Under the pieces are notes generated by a model. That model saw nothing but the letters and a program-made list of their open reading frames with translations, was not told the origin of the DNA and did not search any database. This document shows, piece after piece, positions 44,054-53,291 of a stretch of DNA of 64,000 bases. The translations under genes were made by a program, and so were the position numbers. Source of the stretch: Planctomycetota bacterium (GTDB lineage Bacteria; Planctomycetota; Phycisphaerae; Phycisphaerales; SM1A02); assembly GCA_009926625.1 (NCBI GenBank), contig RFON01000004.1, positions 1 to 64,000 of the forward strand. Reading direction: 5' to 3'. The stretch's first letter is position 1, and the number at the start of each line of letters is the position of its first letter.

Positions 44054-44503
44054 TCATTCGTCGGCGCGACGAACCTGCAGGCGGAAGTCCGTCGCCGATT
44101 CGCTCGGCGCGATGGCGCGGATCGTCGTCGAGCCGCCCGACGGGACATTGCTGGTCTTCCAGACAGAGACTTGCGAAGGAATCACGCTGCCGTTGGCGTC
44201 GACCCAATCGAACCTGTAGGAAAAGCCGCGGTAACTGAAGCCGTTGTTGATCACATCGACCTGCACCTCCAGTGGACCGCCCTTGCTCGGGAACATGCGC
44301 ACCTCGCCCGCCCTCAGGAAGATCTGGGTGAGCGCATCGTTCACCTGCGTGTTGGTCGGCACCGCCGTGGCCGATGGAGTGGTGCGTGTGTAAGTCGTGT
44401 TGACGGATCCACACGCGGTCAATGCGGCTGCCACAAGTGCGATCGCGAGAATCGCGGTCGCGGGGACCGCTGCCACCGCGGGGTATCGAGGGAATCGGTT
44501 CAT
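44054..44503 (-). CDS. YcfL-like lipoprotein
   Basis: 149 residues. Signal with LTAC lipobox near residue 28-31, then a single immunoglobulin-like domain: VNDALTQIFLRAG, LEVQVDVINNG, RFDWVDANG, TTIRAIAPSESATDFRLQVR, matching the DUF1425/YcfL family. In enterobacteria ycfL lies immediately before lpoB; the same order is kept here. Starts two bases after the COG3014-like gene. Confidence 0.82.
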   Translation of the reverse strand: MNRFPRYPAVAAVPATAILAIALVAAALTACGSVNTTYTRTTPSATAVPTNTQVNDALTQIFLRAGEVRMFPSKGGPLEVQVDVINNGFSYRGFSYRFDWVDANGSVIPSQVSVWKTSNVPSGGSTTIRAIAPSESATDFRLQVRRADE

Positions 44504-44505
44504 GC

Positions 44506-46104
44506 TCAGGGGTCCAGTTTCAGGTCAGGTTTCACTTCCGGCTTCGGCTCGGGTTCAGGATCCAGTTCCACCTTCGCAGGCGGCTGCGATCCTGATTCCG
44601 CCGACGGAGAGATGGTACGCGGCGCCGCAATCATTTGGGGCTCTGGCGGGACTGCCTCTGCCAACAGGACACGCTGCACCACGGGCGGCGCGCCCGCCGA
44701 CGGCATCGTGACGAACACGATGCTCGGGGACTTCGGCTGCACCGAAACGCTGCACAGCGGCGCGCCGCCTGGTCGCCGCAGTTCGATGTGCCCGTTGTCC
44801 GGCGTTTGAAGCCGCAGCAAATCGATGCGCTTGGGCATCTCCCCCCAGCAGCGCAAGTCAGCTGCCGTTGATGCGGCTTGATAGGCAATGCCTGCGATCT
44901 GCACGAGGAGCCCAACCGTGCTGTCGCTCTGCGCAGCTGCACTGCTTGCCGCATAGGTTGCGGCCGCCTTCGTGGCGGAGCTGATGACTTCTTGCGTCAC
45001 GATGGTGGGCAGGCGGGCATCGAACTCCGCACGCACCATCGCATCGATGTCCGCAAGCGTGACGGACTGCGCCGCACCACCGGCACTCGCCGCCTCGATG
45101 GCACCGAGCGCATCCTCGCGCACCTTGAAGACGGGGAACGCCGCGGACACATAGTTGACAGGTCCCACTGGAATCGGGATGTCGAGTCGGAACTCGTCGT
45201 AGTACGGAGCGAGTCCCGACAGGAAGAACACCCATGTGATCGGCATCGTGCCGGCGGCTGGGTTCTCGTCGATCAGCGCGATGTCGAGTGCCGCCGGTGC
45301 GAATCCCGGGATCATCTCCTCGACCGCGCGCAGATCCGCGCGTGCATTCTGGCGATCGCCGAGATCCGCGGAGGTCGACAGGAGGAAGACGGCGCGCAAG
45401 TAACTCGTGAATGGGTTTGGCAGCACCGCCATGCCGTTCTGCGCGGGCAGGTTCCCCTGCTGCTTCCGAACCTGTGCGATCGCGCCTTCGGCTGCGGACT
45501 CGCTCCACCCCTGCTTTCGCCATGCTGCATCGGCGCCCGCCTGCTGCTTTGCGACTTCCGACTGGAAGCGGCTCTTCGCGTCTTGCTGGAAGTCGCGAGC
45601 ACGGTTCAACTTCAGGCGCGCCGCATCGAAGTCACCGCGTTCAAGGTCATTGATGCTGTCAAGGGTGCACACCATGATGCGTTCGGGCGGCGTGCCGCGG
45701 TAGATGCGAATGGTCTGGTTGACGACCGTCGTCGAAACCGCCTCGGTCACCTTCGCTTCCGCCTTCTCATCGAGGTACGGACGGATTTCGTCGAACGCGC
45801 GCCGATACCACAGATCACTGCGTTCCCACGATCCCGCGATCTGCGCGGTGCGCGCAGCCGCCATGAAGTAGATCAGTCGATCCTGCTCGTCCTTCTGGAA
45901 CTGCGTCGCTGCTTCCGTTGCGAGTGTCTCCGCCTTCGCGTAGTCCCCTGCGATGAGCGCCGCATCGATGCTGCGAGTGGTGCGGCGCAGTTCCTGCTGG
46001 CAACCGAGCGAACCCGCGGCTGCAGCCAAAGCCGCGCCGAGGATCGCAGCGCGCAGCGAACCCAGATTCGAACCCCCACCCTGCGATGCGGATGGCGTGA
46101 TCAC
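44506..46104 (-). CDS. COG3014-like repeat-containing lipoprotein
   Basis: 532 residues. Signal with LGC site near residue 35, followed by helical repeats of tetratricopeptide type (RSIDAALIAGDYAKAETLATEA, DRLIYFMAAARTAQIAGSW, INDLERGDFDAARLKLNRA) to about residue 230, a mixed C-terminal domain, and a Pro/Glu/Lys-rich tail with PEPEPKPE. This is the pattern of COG3014 proteins, which occur beside LpoB-like lipoproteins. I start at GTG 46104, which shares GTGA with the previous stop; a TTG seven codons upstream is the longest frame start. Confidence 0.75.
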   Translation of the reverse strand: MITPSASQGGGSNLGSLRAAILGAALAAAAGSLGCQQELRRTTRSIDAALIAGDYAKAETLATEAATQFQKDEQDRLIYFMAAARTAQIAGSWERSDLWYRRAFDEIRPYLDEKAEAKVTEAVSTTVVNQTIRIYRGTPPERIMVCTLDSINDLERGDFDAARLKLNRARDFQQDAKSRFQSEVAKQQAGADAAWRKQGWSESAAEGAIAQVRKQQGNLPAQNGMAVLPNPFTSYLRAVFLLSTSADLGDRQNARADLRAVEEMIPGFAPAALDIALIDENPAAGTMPITWVFFLSGLAPYYDEFRLDIPIPVGPVNYVSAAFPVFKVREDALGAIEAASAGGAAQSVTLADIDAMVRAEFDARLPTIVTQEVISSATKAAATYAASSAAAQSDSTVGLLVQIAGIAYQAASTAADLRCWGEMPKRIDLLRLQTPDNGHIELRRPGGAPLCSVSVQPKSPSIVFVTMPSAGAPPVVQRVLLAEAVPPEPQMIAAPRTISPSAESGSQPPAKVELDPEPEPKPEVKPDLKLDP

Positions 46105-48293
46105 GGACCGAGCAGTTGCCACCAAATCGATTGTCCCCCAAGGTTGAGATTCTGGACATTGGTGGTGTCGAGACGGATGTTGCTGTTCTTCAGGAACTCG
46201 GCAACTGCCTTCACCCTGATGATCTCTGCCTCGCGGAGCACCGCCCCATTCTTGAGGTCGTTGAAGAACACCGCGTTGCGTTCCCAGTTGGCACGACCCT
46301 CAGGCGAGAACTGCATGGGAATCGAAAGCGCGAGTCCTTCCTTCACATTCATCATGCGTTCGACCGGCTCGAGTCCGGGGCGCTCCATCCGAAGCCTGTG
46401 AAGCCCTGGGCGAATGCGGATCGTGCCGGGAGTCTGTCCCACCACCACGCCGTCCACCATCACGGACACATTCATCGGTTCAAGCTTGTAGAGATTGGGA
46501 ACAATCGTGTAGTCCCCGTTCGCGCCGCGAACTGCGTCCGGCACACTCAGATCCGCAAGCACTGCGGTGATCTGCACATCGACTTCCGCGCCTCCACCGC
46601 TCGCAGCGCGCACGCCGCCCGATGCAGCGACCGCGGACAGCGCTGCACCGATCTGGTTTGCCGCATCCATCAGCAGCGGATTGATCGTGTCGAGCGTCGT
46701 GGCGACTTCGGGCGTGTCGCGGACGGCCAGCCGCGCGGGCGCGGTTCCAGACGCGATGCTCCCGCCGCTGGCTCCATCGAGGATCGAGTAGGTGGCGCGC
46801 AGGTTCCACTCGCGGATGAGCGTCTTGGTGTTGATCGTGGGATCGTCGAATGCCCGCTCGGTCTTGTCGTATGTGGTGATCGCGGCCGTCAGGAGGTAAT
46901 CGGCACCCATCAGCGCAGCGAGCGCGGTCGCTGACGCACGATCCGACTGCAGTCGATCGAAGAGCTGCGACTCTGGCGGTGCAGTCCCAGCGTTCGCGCC
47001 CGATGCCGCGAAACGGTTGACCGCATTCATGACATCCTCGCGGCGAATCAGTTCAAACTGGCTCGTCGGAAGCGCAGCGGCGATGTCATCCTCGAACACG
47101 CTGACTTTGTCCTCTGGGATGCAGAGCGGTCTCTGCTTCACGAAGATGGCGACCTTCCGCGGCGCGGTGGCTGCGGCGCTTGCGAGTCCAGCGGGGCTGC
47201 CAGCCACGGAACCACTCGAAGACCCATTCGGCGCAGCAGGCGCAGACGCCCCCCCTTTCGGCGACGCGCCAAGCGGTGCGGCGCTCGCGCTGCCAGTGGG
47301 CCGCCCATTTGGGTCAACACCACTCGGCAGACCCTGCGGTCGTGCGCGCATGATCGAGCCGCGGTCGATGCCAAGGTCCTCGATCGCTTGCGCAGTCGAG
47401 AAGCGGTTGCCGGCGTCGGTCACGCGCGCCCAACCAATGTGCACCTCCTCCGTTCCGAGCGACTGCCCCGTCTCGGGATCCACCATTGCTTCGCCAGGGG
47501 CGAGCACCTCCCAGATTTGCCCCGCCTCAACCCCCGACTCCTTCGTGCGATTGAATGAGATCTGCCCCATCGTGTAGCCCACCACGCGCGCGGGCATCAG
47601 GCTGTCCGAGATCGCACGCGATGCAGTCGTGGCAAACAGCGAGGTCGCCTTGCCGATCAGCGCATTCGTCTTGCGGCCCGCCTGTTCAACGCCACCAAGG
47701 ATCTCATCCAGCGCCGACTCATTCAGCGCCACCGATGTCGCGCGCAGCAGGACACCCGATGATGAGTCGAAAATCCGCACCGATCCTTGCAGTTGAATCG
47801 TGCGTCGCTCCGCCTTCGAATCGCCGAACTGCCCCTTCAGCACCGTTCGCTCGACCACATCCTGGAAGTTCTCGATCGAAACGGTGGCGAGGTAGCGCGC
47901 ACCCGCCAACTGCAACTGCTTGGCCGTCTGCGGATCGAGCGTGTCGACATTGCCGCTTGCCGAAAGGCTCTGCTCGCGCAGCACGGATGGGAGATCGGCG
48001 CGCGCCACGACATCGAAACGCCCGCCTGCGCTGAGCGCGTTCACCAGTTGAGGATCGGTGCCCTGCGCGATCTGCTCGAGCACATTGACCTGACCATCGG
48101 CGGTCGCCTGCGTCAGCACCGCCCGAGTCACGGCGATGTCACGCACCGCAATGCGCGGCTTTCCGCCAGGAGCAGCCTCCTGCACTTGGGGAGTCGCCGC
48201 GCCAAGGCAGAGGGCAAACGCGGCAACCAGCGAGAGAACGAGAGGTGAGGCGCCCGGGGATCGCCGCGAGCGACGGCGCAAAGTTGTCAGCAT
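46101..48293 (-). CDS. Large secreted protein with two CsgG-like domains and a PEGA domain
   Basis: 730 residues. Signal peptide at about 1-35. First CsgG-like domain (KPRIAVRDIAV, FDVVARADLPSVLREQ, GARYLATVSIENF) at about 43-190; a Ser/Ala/Pro/Gly linker near 320-375; second CsgG-like domain (RKVAIFVKQRPLC, FELIRREDVMNAV, MGADYLLTAAITTYD) at about 380-520; then a PEGA domain near 600-640 (VMVDGVVVGQTPGTIRIRPG) for surface-glycan or protein contact. First gene of the envelope lipoprotein operon; promoter box TAATCT seven bases before the ATG. LpoB itself is CsgG-related, so this may be a paralogous scaffold. Confidence 0.78.
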   Translation of the reverse strand: MLTTLRRRSRRSPGASPLVLSLVAAFALCLGAATPQVQEAAPGGKPRIAVRDIAVTRAVLTQATADGQVNVLEQIAQGTDPQLVNALSAGGRFDVVARADLPSVLREQSLSASGNVDTLDPQTAKQLQLAGARYLATVSIENFQDVVERTVLKGQFGDSKAERRTIQLQGSVRIFDSSSGVLLRATSVALNESALDEILGGVEQAGRKTNALIGKATSLFATTASRAISDSLMPARVVGYTMGQISFNRTKESGVEAGQIWEVLAPGEAMVDPETGQSLGTEEVHIGWARVTDAGNRFSTAQAIEDLGIDRGSIMRARPQGLPSGVDPNGRPTGSASAAPLGASPKGGASAPAAPNGSSSGSVAGSPAGLASAAATAPRKVAIFVKQRPLCIPEDKVSVFEDDIAAALPTSQFELIRREDVMNAVNRFAASGANAGTAPPESQLFDRLQSDRASATALAALMGADYLLTAAITTYDKTERAFDDPTINTKTLIREWNLRATYSILDGASGGSIASGTAPARLAVRDTPEVATTLDTINPLLMDAANQIGAALSAVAASGGVRAASGGGAEVDVQITAVLADLSVPDAVRGANGDYTIVPNLYKLEPMNVSVMVDGVVVGQTPGTIRIRPGLHRLRMERPGLEPVERMMNVKEGLALSIPMQFSPEGRANWERNAVFFNDLKNGAVLREAEIIRVKAVAEFLKNSNIRLDTTNVQNLNLGGQSIWWQLLGP

Positions 48294-48300
48294 GGTGGAC

Positions 48301-48306
48301 AGATTA
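48301..48306 (-). promoter_or_regulatory. -10 box TAATCT of the envelope lipoprotein operon
   Basis: TAATCT (within GGATAATCT) ends 7 bases before the ATG at 48293. Confidence 0.5.
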
Positions 48307-48384
48307 TCCGCAGCCGCACAGCGGCAGTTCCACGAAGCGGCGTTCATCCCCCAAACGCAACGCCAACCGATATCCCAACCGTGG

Positions 48385-49881
48385 TCACACGGGCTGAGAA
48401 CGCCGCATTTGGAAGTGGTTTGGGTGTTCCTGCATGTGCTTCAGCGCATCGCCGACCACATAGAAGCTGCCCGTCACGCACACCAGGTCGTCGGGGCTTG
48501 CGGCGCGTAGCGCCAGCGCGATTGCTTCGCCGGCCGTTCGAGCTACCTGACTCATCTTGCCGCTGCGCTCCTGGAACAGTTTCTGCAACTCGTGCGGGTC
48601 GGCTGCACGCGGGTTGCCGGTCGCGCGCGTGAAGATCACCTTGTCCGCCCCGAGGTTCAGCCGATCAAGCATCTCGCCGACATCCTTGTCCTGGCAGCAG
48701 CCGAACACCGCCACCATGCTGTCGTACGGGACATGCGCGCCCACACATCGCATCAGCGAGTTCAGGCTTGCTGGATTGTGCGCGCCATCCACCAGCACGC
48801 GCGGCCGCTCGCTCACGAGATCCATGCGCCCCACCACGCGCGTCTTCGCCAGACCGGCAGTGACGAGATGCTCTGGGCAGTCGAACCCCGCGGTCCGCGC
48901 CGCATCGATCGCTGCAAGCGCGAGTCCACAATTGGTGGCCTGATGCTCGCCAGGCAGCGGCACGGGCAGGTGCTCGATGCGGGTCTGCTTGGTGTAGAAG
49001 CACACGCGGGTGTGAGGGCCGAGTTCGGGCGAGGTGCAGAATCGGCTCGAGAACTCGATGTCCCGGTTCACGACACGCAGCTCGGCGCCCACGCGTTCCG
49101 CCACCTCGGCGAATGTGCGGTTCACATCAGCCTGCGCATCGAAGGTGATCGCAGGAACGCCGCGCTTGAAGATTCCCGCCTTCTCGCGCGCAATCTTGCT
49201 GACCGTGTCGCCGAGGATCCGCGTGTGGTCGAGGTCGATGGTGGTCACCACGCTCGCGATCGGCGTGATCACATTCGTCGAATCGAGGCGCCCGCCGAGC
49301 CCCACTTCGATGACGGCAATGTCGATCGCCTCACTCGCGAAGTGCTTGAACGCCATCGCCGTGATTGCCTCGAAGAACGTCGGCTCGACCTTCGCGCGCA
49401 CCGCGGCCGACTGCACCTTCTTCGCCATCTCCACGAACGCTGGCTTCGAGATCATCTTCTGATCGACCGTGATCCGCTCGCGCACATCGATGAAGTGCGG
49501 ACTGGTGTACACGCCCACCGTGTAGCCACACTCCTGCAGCATGTGCGCGATCATCGCGCAGGTCGATCCCTTGCCAACCGTTCCAGCCACATGGATGGTC
49601 TTGACCTTATCCTGCGGATCGCCCATGGCCGCAAGCAGCGATCGCATGCGATCCAACTTGAACGCCCCGTCGTCGTAGCGCACGGATCGCATCCGCTCGA
49701 TGTCTGGTCGGTCCGCGAGCCAACGCAGCGCCGCCTGGTAGCCGTCGATCACCGTCTTGCGCGGCTTGGCGCTCTCGACGGCTCGCTGCGGCGTCAGTGT
49801 TGCGGTATTCCCGCCCTTTATCCTGGCGGCGGGGGCATTGGCCTTGCGGACGGGACCCTTTTGCGCTGGCTTGCTCGACAT
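48385..49881 (-). CDS. folC: Bifunctional folylpolyglutamate/dihydrofolate synthase
   Basis: Adds glutamate to folates and dihydropteroate. The 498-residue protein has a Lys/Pro-rich N-terminal extension of about 45 residues, then the Mur-ligase-like core: HVAGTVGKGSTC near residue 97, TSPHFIDVRERI near 128, IEVGLGGRLDSTNVI, HTRILGDT, PGEHQATNCGLAL and VDGAHNPASL in the C-terminal domain. Length and motifs fit FolC. Promoter box TACACT lies nine bases before the ATG. Divergent from the LOG gene with 27 bases between starts. Confidence 0.93.
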   Translation of the reverse strand: MSSKPAQKGPVRKANAPAARIKGGNTATLTPQRAVESAKPRKTVIDGYQAALRWLADRPDIERMRSVRYDDGAFKLDRMRSLLAAMGDPQDKVKTIHVAGTVGKGSTCAMIAHMLQECGYTVGVYTSPHFIDVRERITVDQKMISKPAFVEMAKKVQSAAVRAKVEPTFFEAITAMAFKHFASEAIDIAVIEVGLGGRLDSTNVITPIASVVTTIDLDHTRILGDTVSKIAREKAGIFKRGVPAITFDAQADVNRTFAEVAERVGAELRVVNRDIEFSSRFCTSPELGPHTRVCFYTKQTRIEHLPVPLPGEHQATNCGLALAAIDAARTAGFDCPEHLVTAGLAKTRVVGRMDLVSERPRVLVDGAHNPASLNSLMRCVGAHVPYDSMVAVFGCCQDKDVGEMLDRLNLGADKVIFTRATGNPRAADPHELQKLFQERSGKMSQVARTAGEAIALALRAASPDDLVCVTGSFYVVGDALKHMQEHPNHFQMRRSQPV

Positions 49882-49890
49882 GGGGGGGTG

Positions 49891-49896
49891 AGTGTA
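49891..49896 (-). promoter_or_regulatory. -10 box TACACT of folC
   Basis: TACACT ends 9 bases before the ATG at 49881, with a run of seven C between. Confidence 0.45.
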
Positions 49897-49908
49897 GTCC
49901 TCTCGTTC

Positions 49909-50694
49909 ATGAAGTCCAAACACATCAAGGCGGCGCTGCAGCACGAGGCGTGGCGAACCCTGCGAATCATGAGCGAATTCGTCGACGCCACCGACACGAT
50001 GGTCCGCGTCGGTCCTGGTGTCGCGGTCTTCGGCTCCGCGCGCACGCGCCCCGAGCGCCACGAGTACGCGCAGGCAATCGACTGCGGCAAACAGTTGGTG
50101 CAGCGCGGCTTCGCGGTCATCACGGGCGGCGGTCCCGGCATCATGGAGGCCGCCAACAAGGGCGCGCTTGAGGGCGGCGGCGTCAGCGTCGGGCTGAACA
50201 TCTCGCTGCCGTTTGAACAGAAGCCCAATCCGTACCAGAGCGTCGAACTCACCTTCCGCTACTTCTTCGTCCGCAAGGTGATGTTCGTCAAGCACGCGCA
50301 AGGTTTCATCATCTTCCCTGGAGGCTTCGGCACCATGGACGAGTTGTTCGAGTCCCTGACGCTGATCCAGACGCTGAAGATCGTTCCATTCCCGGTGGTG
50401 CTGATGGGCACCGCGTTCTGGAAGCCGCTGCTCGACTGGATGCGCACCACGCTCGCCGAGGATTTCGGCACGATCTCGCGGGATGACTTCGATCTCTTCC
50501 GTGTCACGGATGATGTCAGCGAAGCGGTCGACATCGTGCACGAGGTTCACGCGGGGCGCAGGCTGTGGGCGCCGAAGCTGCCGCGTTTCGCATCGGATCC
50601 CGCGCCCGCCGAGGAAGAGGGCATTCGTCCTGGTATCCATCCGCGCCGCCACTTCAAGGGCGACGCGTATCTCGGCGTCGACAACCTCGAGTGA
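49909..50694 (+). CDS. LOG-family protein (cytokinin-activating type Rossmann fold)
   Basis: 261 residues. VAVFGSARTRPERHEY, VITGGGPGIMEAANKGA, then PGGFGTMDELFESLTLIQT with the PGGxGTxxE motif that defines LOG phosphoribohydrolases. Such proteins release bases from nucleoside 5'-monophosphates; they are often misnamed lysine decarboxylase. The C-terminal 40 residues extend past the fold. The upstream TAGTCC is only an imperfect form of the promoter box seen elsewhere. Single gene. Confidence 0.9.
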   Translation: MKSKHIKAALQHEAWRTLRIMSEFVDATDTMVRVGPGVAVFGSARTRPERHEYAQAIDCGKQLVQRGFAVITGGGPGIMEAANKGALEGGGVSVGLNISLPFEQKPNPYQSVELTFRYFFVRKVMFVKHAQGFIIFPGGFGTMDELFESLTLIQTLKIVPFPVVLMGTAFWKPLLDWMRTTLAEDFGTISRDDFDLFRVTDDVSEAVDIVHEVHAGRRLWAPKLPRFASDPAPAEEEGIRPGIHPRRHFKGDAYLGVDNLE

Positions 50695-50729
50695 GCGCCC
50701 TGCGCCGCGTCAGCGCCCCGCGTGCAGCG

Positions 50730-53291
50730 TCAGCGCCACTCGTGGCGTGGATAGCGACGGCTCAGTTCGGGGCGCAACTGCGGATACAGCACGCGCCAGA
50801 ATGCGGGAAGGTCGCTCGTCACCTGCAGCGGTCGCCGATGTGGGCCGAGGATCTCGAGCAGCACAGGAACGCGCCCTCCACCAACGCATGGTGATGTCTC
50901 AAGTCCGTACAGGTCTTGGATCTTCGCCGCGCCGCGCACGGGCTGGCCCGGCTCATAGTGCAGCCGCATTCGGAAACCGCGCGGCAGGGTGATCTCGGTG
51001 GGCGCCATCTGCTGAACGAAGCGCCGATCGTCGAACGAGAGCGCCCCCTGCAACACCTCGAGCGATGGACGACCGCGCACTTCGCTCCACCGCGTTGCGC
51101 CCGCAGCGAGTTCCGCGAAGAGGATTCGCAGGTCATCGTCGCCGAAGACATCAAGCCTCCGCTCGGGCGCGAGCGCAGCGACCCAGCGAACGCGCGCGAT
51201 CCACGGGACGCACTTCTCTTCCCAGTCATCGGGGCGCCGCCCATCCGCGACCATCTGCGCGGCGATCACATCCGCCGCCGCCCCCGCATCGCGCGGTGGC
51301 CGCACGGTCGACTCGATCACCACATCATCGAAGCGCCGCTCCTCCACCGACACCACGGCCTCGCGCTCGGCATCCCAGCGTTGCTCGTTCACACGCTCGA
51401 ATCGCTGCGGCAGTGTCGCCTCCACCCAGTGCAGGTGCAGTCCGTTCACCATCGCCAGCACCGTCTGCGATGCATCGCCCTCGCCGACCTGACGCACATC
51501 GAAGGCGATCAGGGGACCAGCTCCCTGATGGAGGCTTGATCGGTCGATCGACACCTTCCGCCGACCGCGCATCGAAGCGTGCGGTCGCTGTGCATCGATG
51601 CGCCAGCCGACCCGATCGGGGAAGCCAAGCATGAACGCCGCCGCAACCTCGGCATCATCGTCGGTGTGCGCGGGAGGGTGCGGCGATGCCGCCTGCACGC
51701 AGGACTCTGCTGCACGCTGCAGGTGCGCCGCGGCGCGCTCCATCTCTCGCGCCGTGACAGCGTCGAGGCGCCCGCGAGCACCGCGCTTCCATGCATGCCA
51801 CGCGCGCTCGCGCGCCGTGAGATCGCCGGGCAGGTCTGCACGCTCAAGCGCGCCGCGAAGCGCCGCAGCCTCTTCGCGCTCAAAGGGATCACGCTCCGCA
51901 AGCAGCGCAGCCCACCATGCCACGCGCGCTGCCACGCCACGCCGTGCGCCCTCGAGCAGCGCCCTCGCAAGCCGCGGATGCGCAGGAACGCGCGCCATCG
52001 CTCTTCCGTCGTCCGTGATCTCGCCATCCTCGCTGAGCGCGCCGCACTGACGCAGCACATCGTTCGACCGCGCAAGCGACGCCGGCGTTGGCGCATCGAT
52101 CCATGGAAACGCCGCGACATCATCCAACCCAGCTGCACGCAGAGCCAGCACCGCTTCCGAGAGGTCGATGCGGTGTACCTCGGGAGCCTCGAACGCCGCT
52201 CGTCGCCCATGCGACGCGCTGCTCCACAGGCGCATGCACGCGCCAGGCCCCGTGCGCCCCGCGCGACCTGCGCGCTGCGCGGCGCTCGCCTGGCTGATCG
52301 GCTCCACACGGAGCGCGTTCAAGTCGCGCTGCATGTCGAAGCGGTGGATGCGCGCCACGCCACTGTCGACCACCCAGCGAATGCCTGGGATCGTGAGGCT
52401 CGTTTCCGCGATGTTCGTGGCGAGGATCACGCGCCGTTTCGCGCTCGGCGCGAAGACGCGGTCCTGCTCCTCGGGCTGTTGACCGCCATGCAGCGGCAGC
52501 AGTTCGACCTCCGCAGCCGAGCGCCCAGCGCGCATCATTTCCAGCGTGCGTGCAATCTCGCCGCGACCCGGCAGGAACACCAACCCATCGCCGCCGAAAC
52601 GATCGATCGCCTCCATCGCCTCCTGCGCCGCACGCGCACACGCATCCTCGCCGCTCCGCGCATCCGAACGGTGTTCGACCGTCACGGGATGAAGCCGCCC
52701 TTCGACCTGCAGCGGATCCACTTCAAGTGAACGCGCCACGCGCGCCGCATCGAGCGTTGCGCTCATGACGACCAGCGCGGGCGATGCGCCGCGCGCGCCG
52801 TTGGGCGCATGCGAGGGCTGCGAGAGCTGCCGCCCCAGCGCTTGCGCGCGGAGCACCAATCCAACCGCCAAGTCCGACGAGAGTCCGCGTTCGTGGAACT
52901 CATCCACGATGACCGTACTGATGTCATCAAGCCCGCCGCGCGAAGTCGCCATTCGCACGAACAAGCCGTCCGTCATGAAGAGGATGCGCGTGCGGGAACT
53001 TTCGTTTCGGTCGAATCGTGTTCGCCATCCGACCAGGTCGCCTTCTCGAACGCCCATCTCGTGTGCCACCCGACGCGCCACCGCACGCGCCGCCAACCGC
53101 CTCGGCTGCAGCACGACGATCCGTCCCTCATCCGCGAACCCAGCGCGCGCCAGCACTTGCGGCACCTGCGTCGTCTTCCCCGAACCAGTCTCCGCCACGA
53201 GCACCAGTCGCCGAGCCTCACGCAACTGGCGAACGATCGACGCCGCGTGCTGAAGCACCGGCAGCGCCGGCGCGTTCGGATCAGAAGGCAT
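50730..53291 (-). CDS. hrpB: ATP-dependent RNA helicase HrpB
   Basis: 853 residues. DEAH/RHA helicase: AETGSGKTTQ near residue 32, DEFHERGLS near 129, SATLD near 177, TNIAETSLTIPG near 300, QRAGRAGR near 337. The C-terminal domain, with HRRPLQVTSDLPAFWRV and the RYPRHEWR end, identifies HrpB rather than HrpA. Role in bacteria is not settled. The ATG at 53291 lies inside the previous gene by 11 bases; a start seven codons upstream is possible. Convergent with the LOG gene. Confidence 0.9.
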   Translation of the reverse strand: MPSDPNAPALPVLQHAASIVRQLREARRLVLVAETGSGKTTQVPQVLARAGFADEGRIVVLQPRRLAARAVARRVAHEMGVREGDLVGWRTRFDRNESSRTRILFMTDGLFVRMATSRGGLDDISTVIVDEFHERGLSSDLAVGLVLRAQALGRQLSQPSHAPNGARGASPALVVMSATLDAARVARSLEVDPLQVEGRLHPVTVEHRSDARSGEDACARAAQEAMEAIDRFGGDGLVFLPGRGEIARTLEMMRAGRSAAEVELLPLHGGQQPEEQDRVFAPSAKRRVILATNIAETSLTIPGIRWVVDSGVARIHRFDMQRDLNALRVEPISQASAAQRAGRAGRTGPGACMRLWSSASHGRRAAFEAPEVHRIDLSEAVLALRAAGLDDVAAFPWIDAPTPASLARSNDVLRQCGALSEDGEITDDGRAMARVPAHPRLARALLEGARRGVAARVAWWAALLAERDPFEREEAAALRGALERADLPGDLTARERAWHAWKRGARGRLDAVTAREMERAAAHLQRAAESCVQAASPHPPAHTDDDAEVAAAFMLGFPDRVGWRIDAQRPHASMRGRRKVSIDRSSLHQGAGPLIAFDVRQVGEGDASQTVLAMVNGLHLHWVEATLPQRFERVNEQRWDAEREAVVSVEERRFDDVVIESTVRPPRDAGAAADVIAAQMVADGRRPDDWEEKCVPWIARVRWVAALAPERRLDVFGDDDLRILFAELAAGATRWSEVRGRPSLEVLQGALSFDDRRFVQQMAPTEITLPRGFRMRLHYEPGQPVRGAAKIQDLYGLETSPCVGGGRVPVLLEILGPHRRPLQVTSDLPAFWRVLYPQLRPELSRRYPRHEWR

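Noticed and set aside
48592-49908. Extension of the LOG frame upstream by 439 codons
   Set aside because: It is antisense to folC; the LOG fold starts at the ATG at 49909.
49909-50694. Lysine decarboxylase
   Set aside because: The PGGxGTxxE motif marks the LOG family; the old name is a database error.
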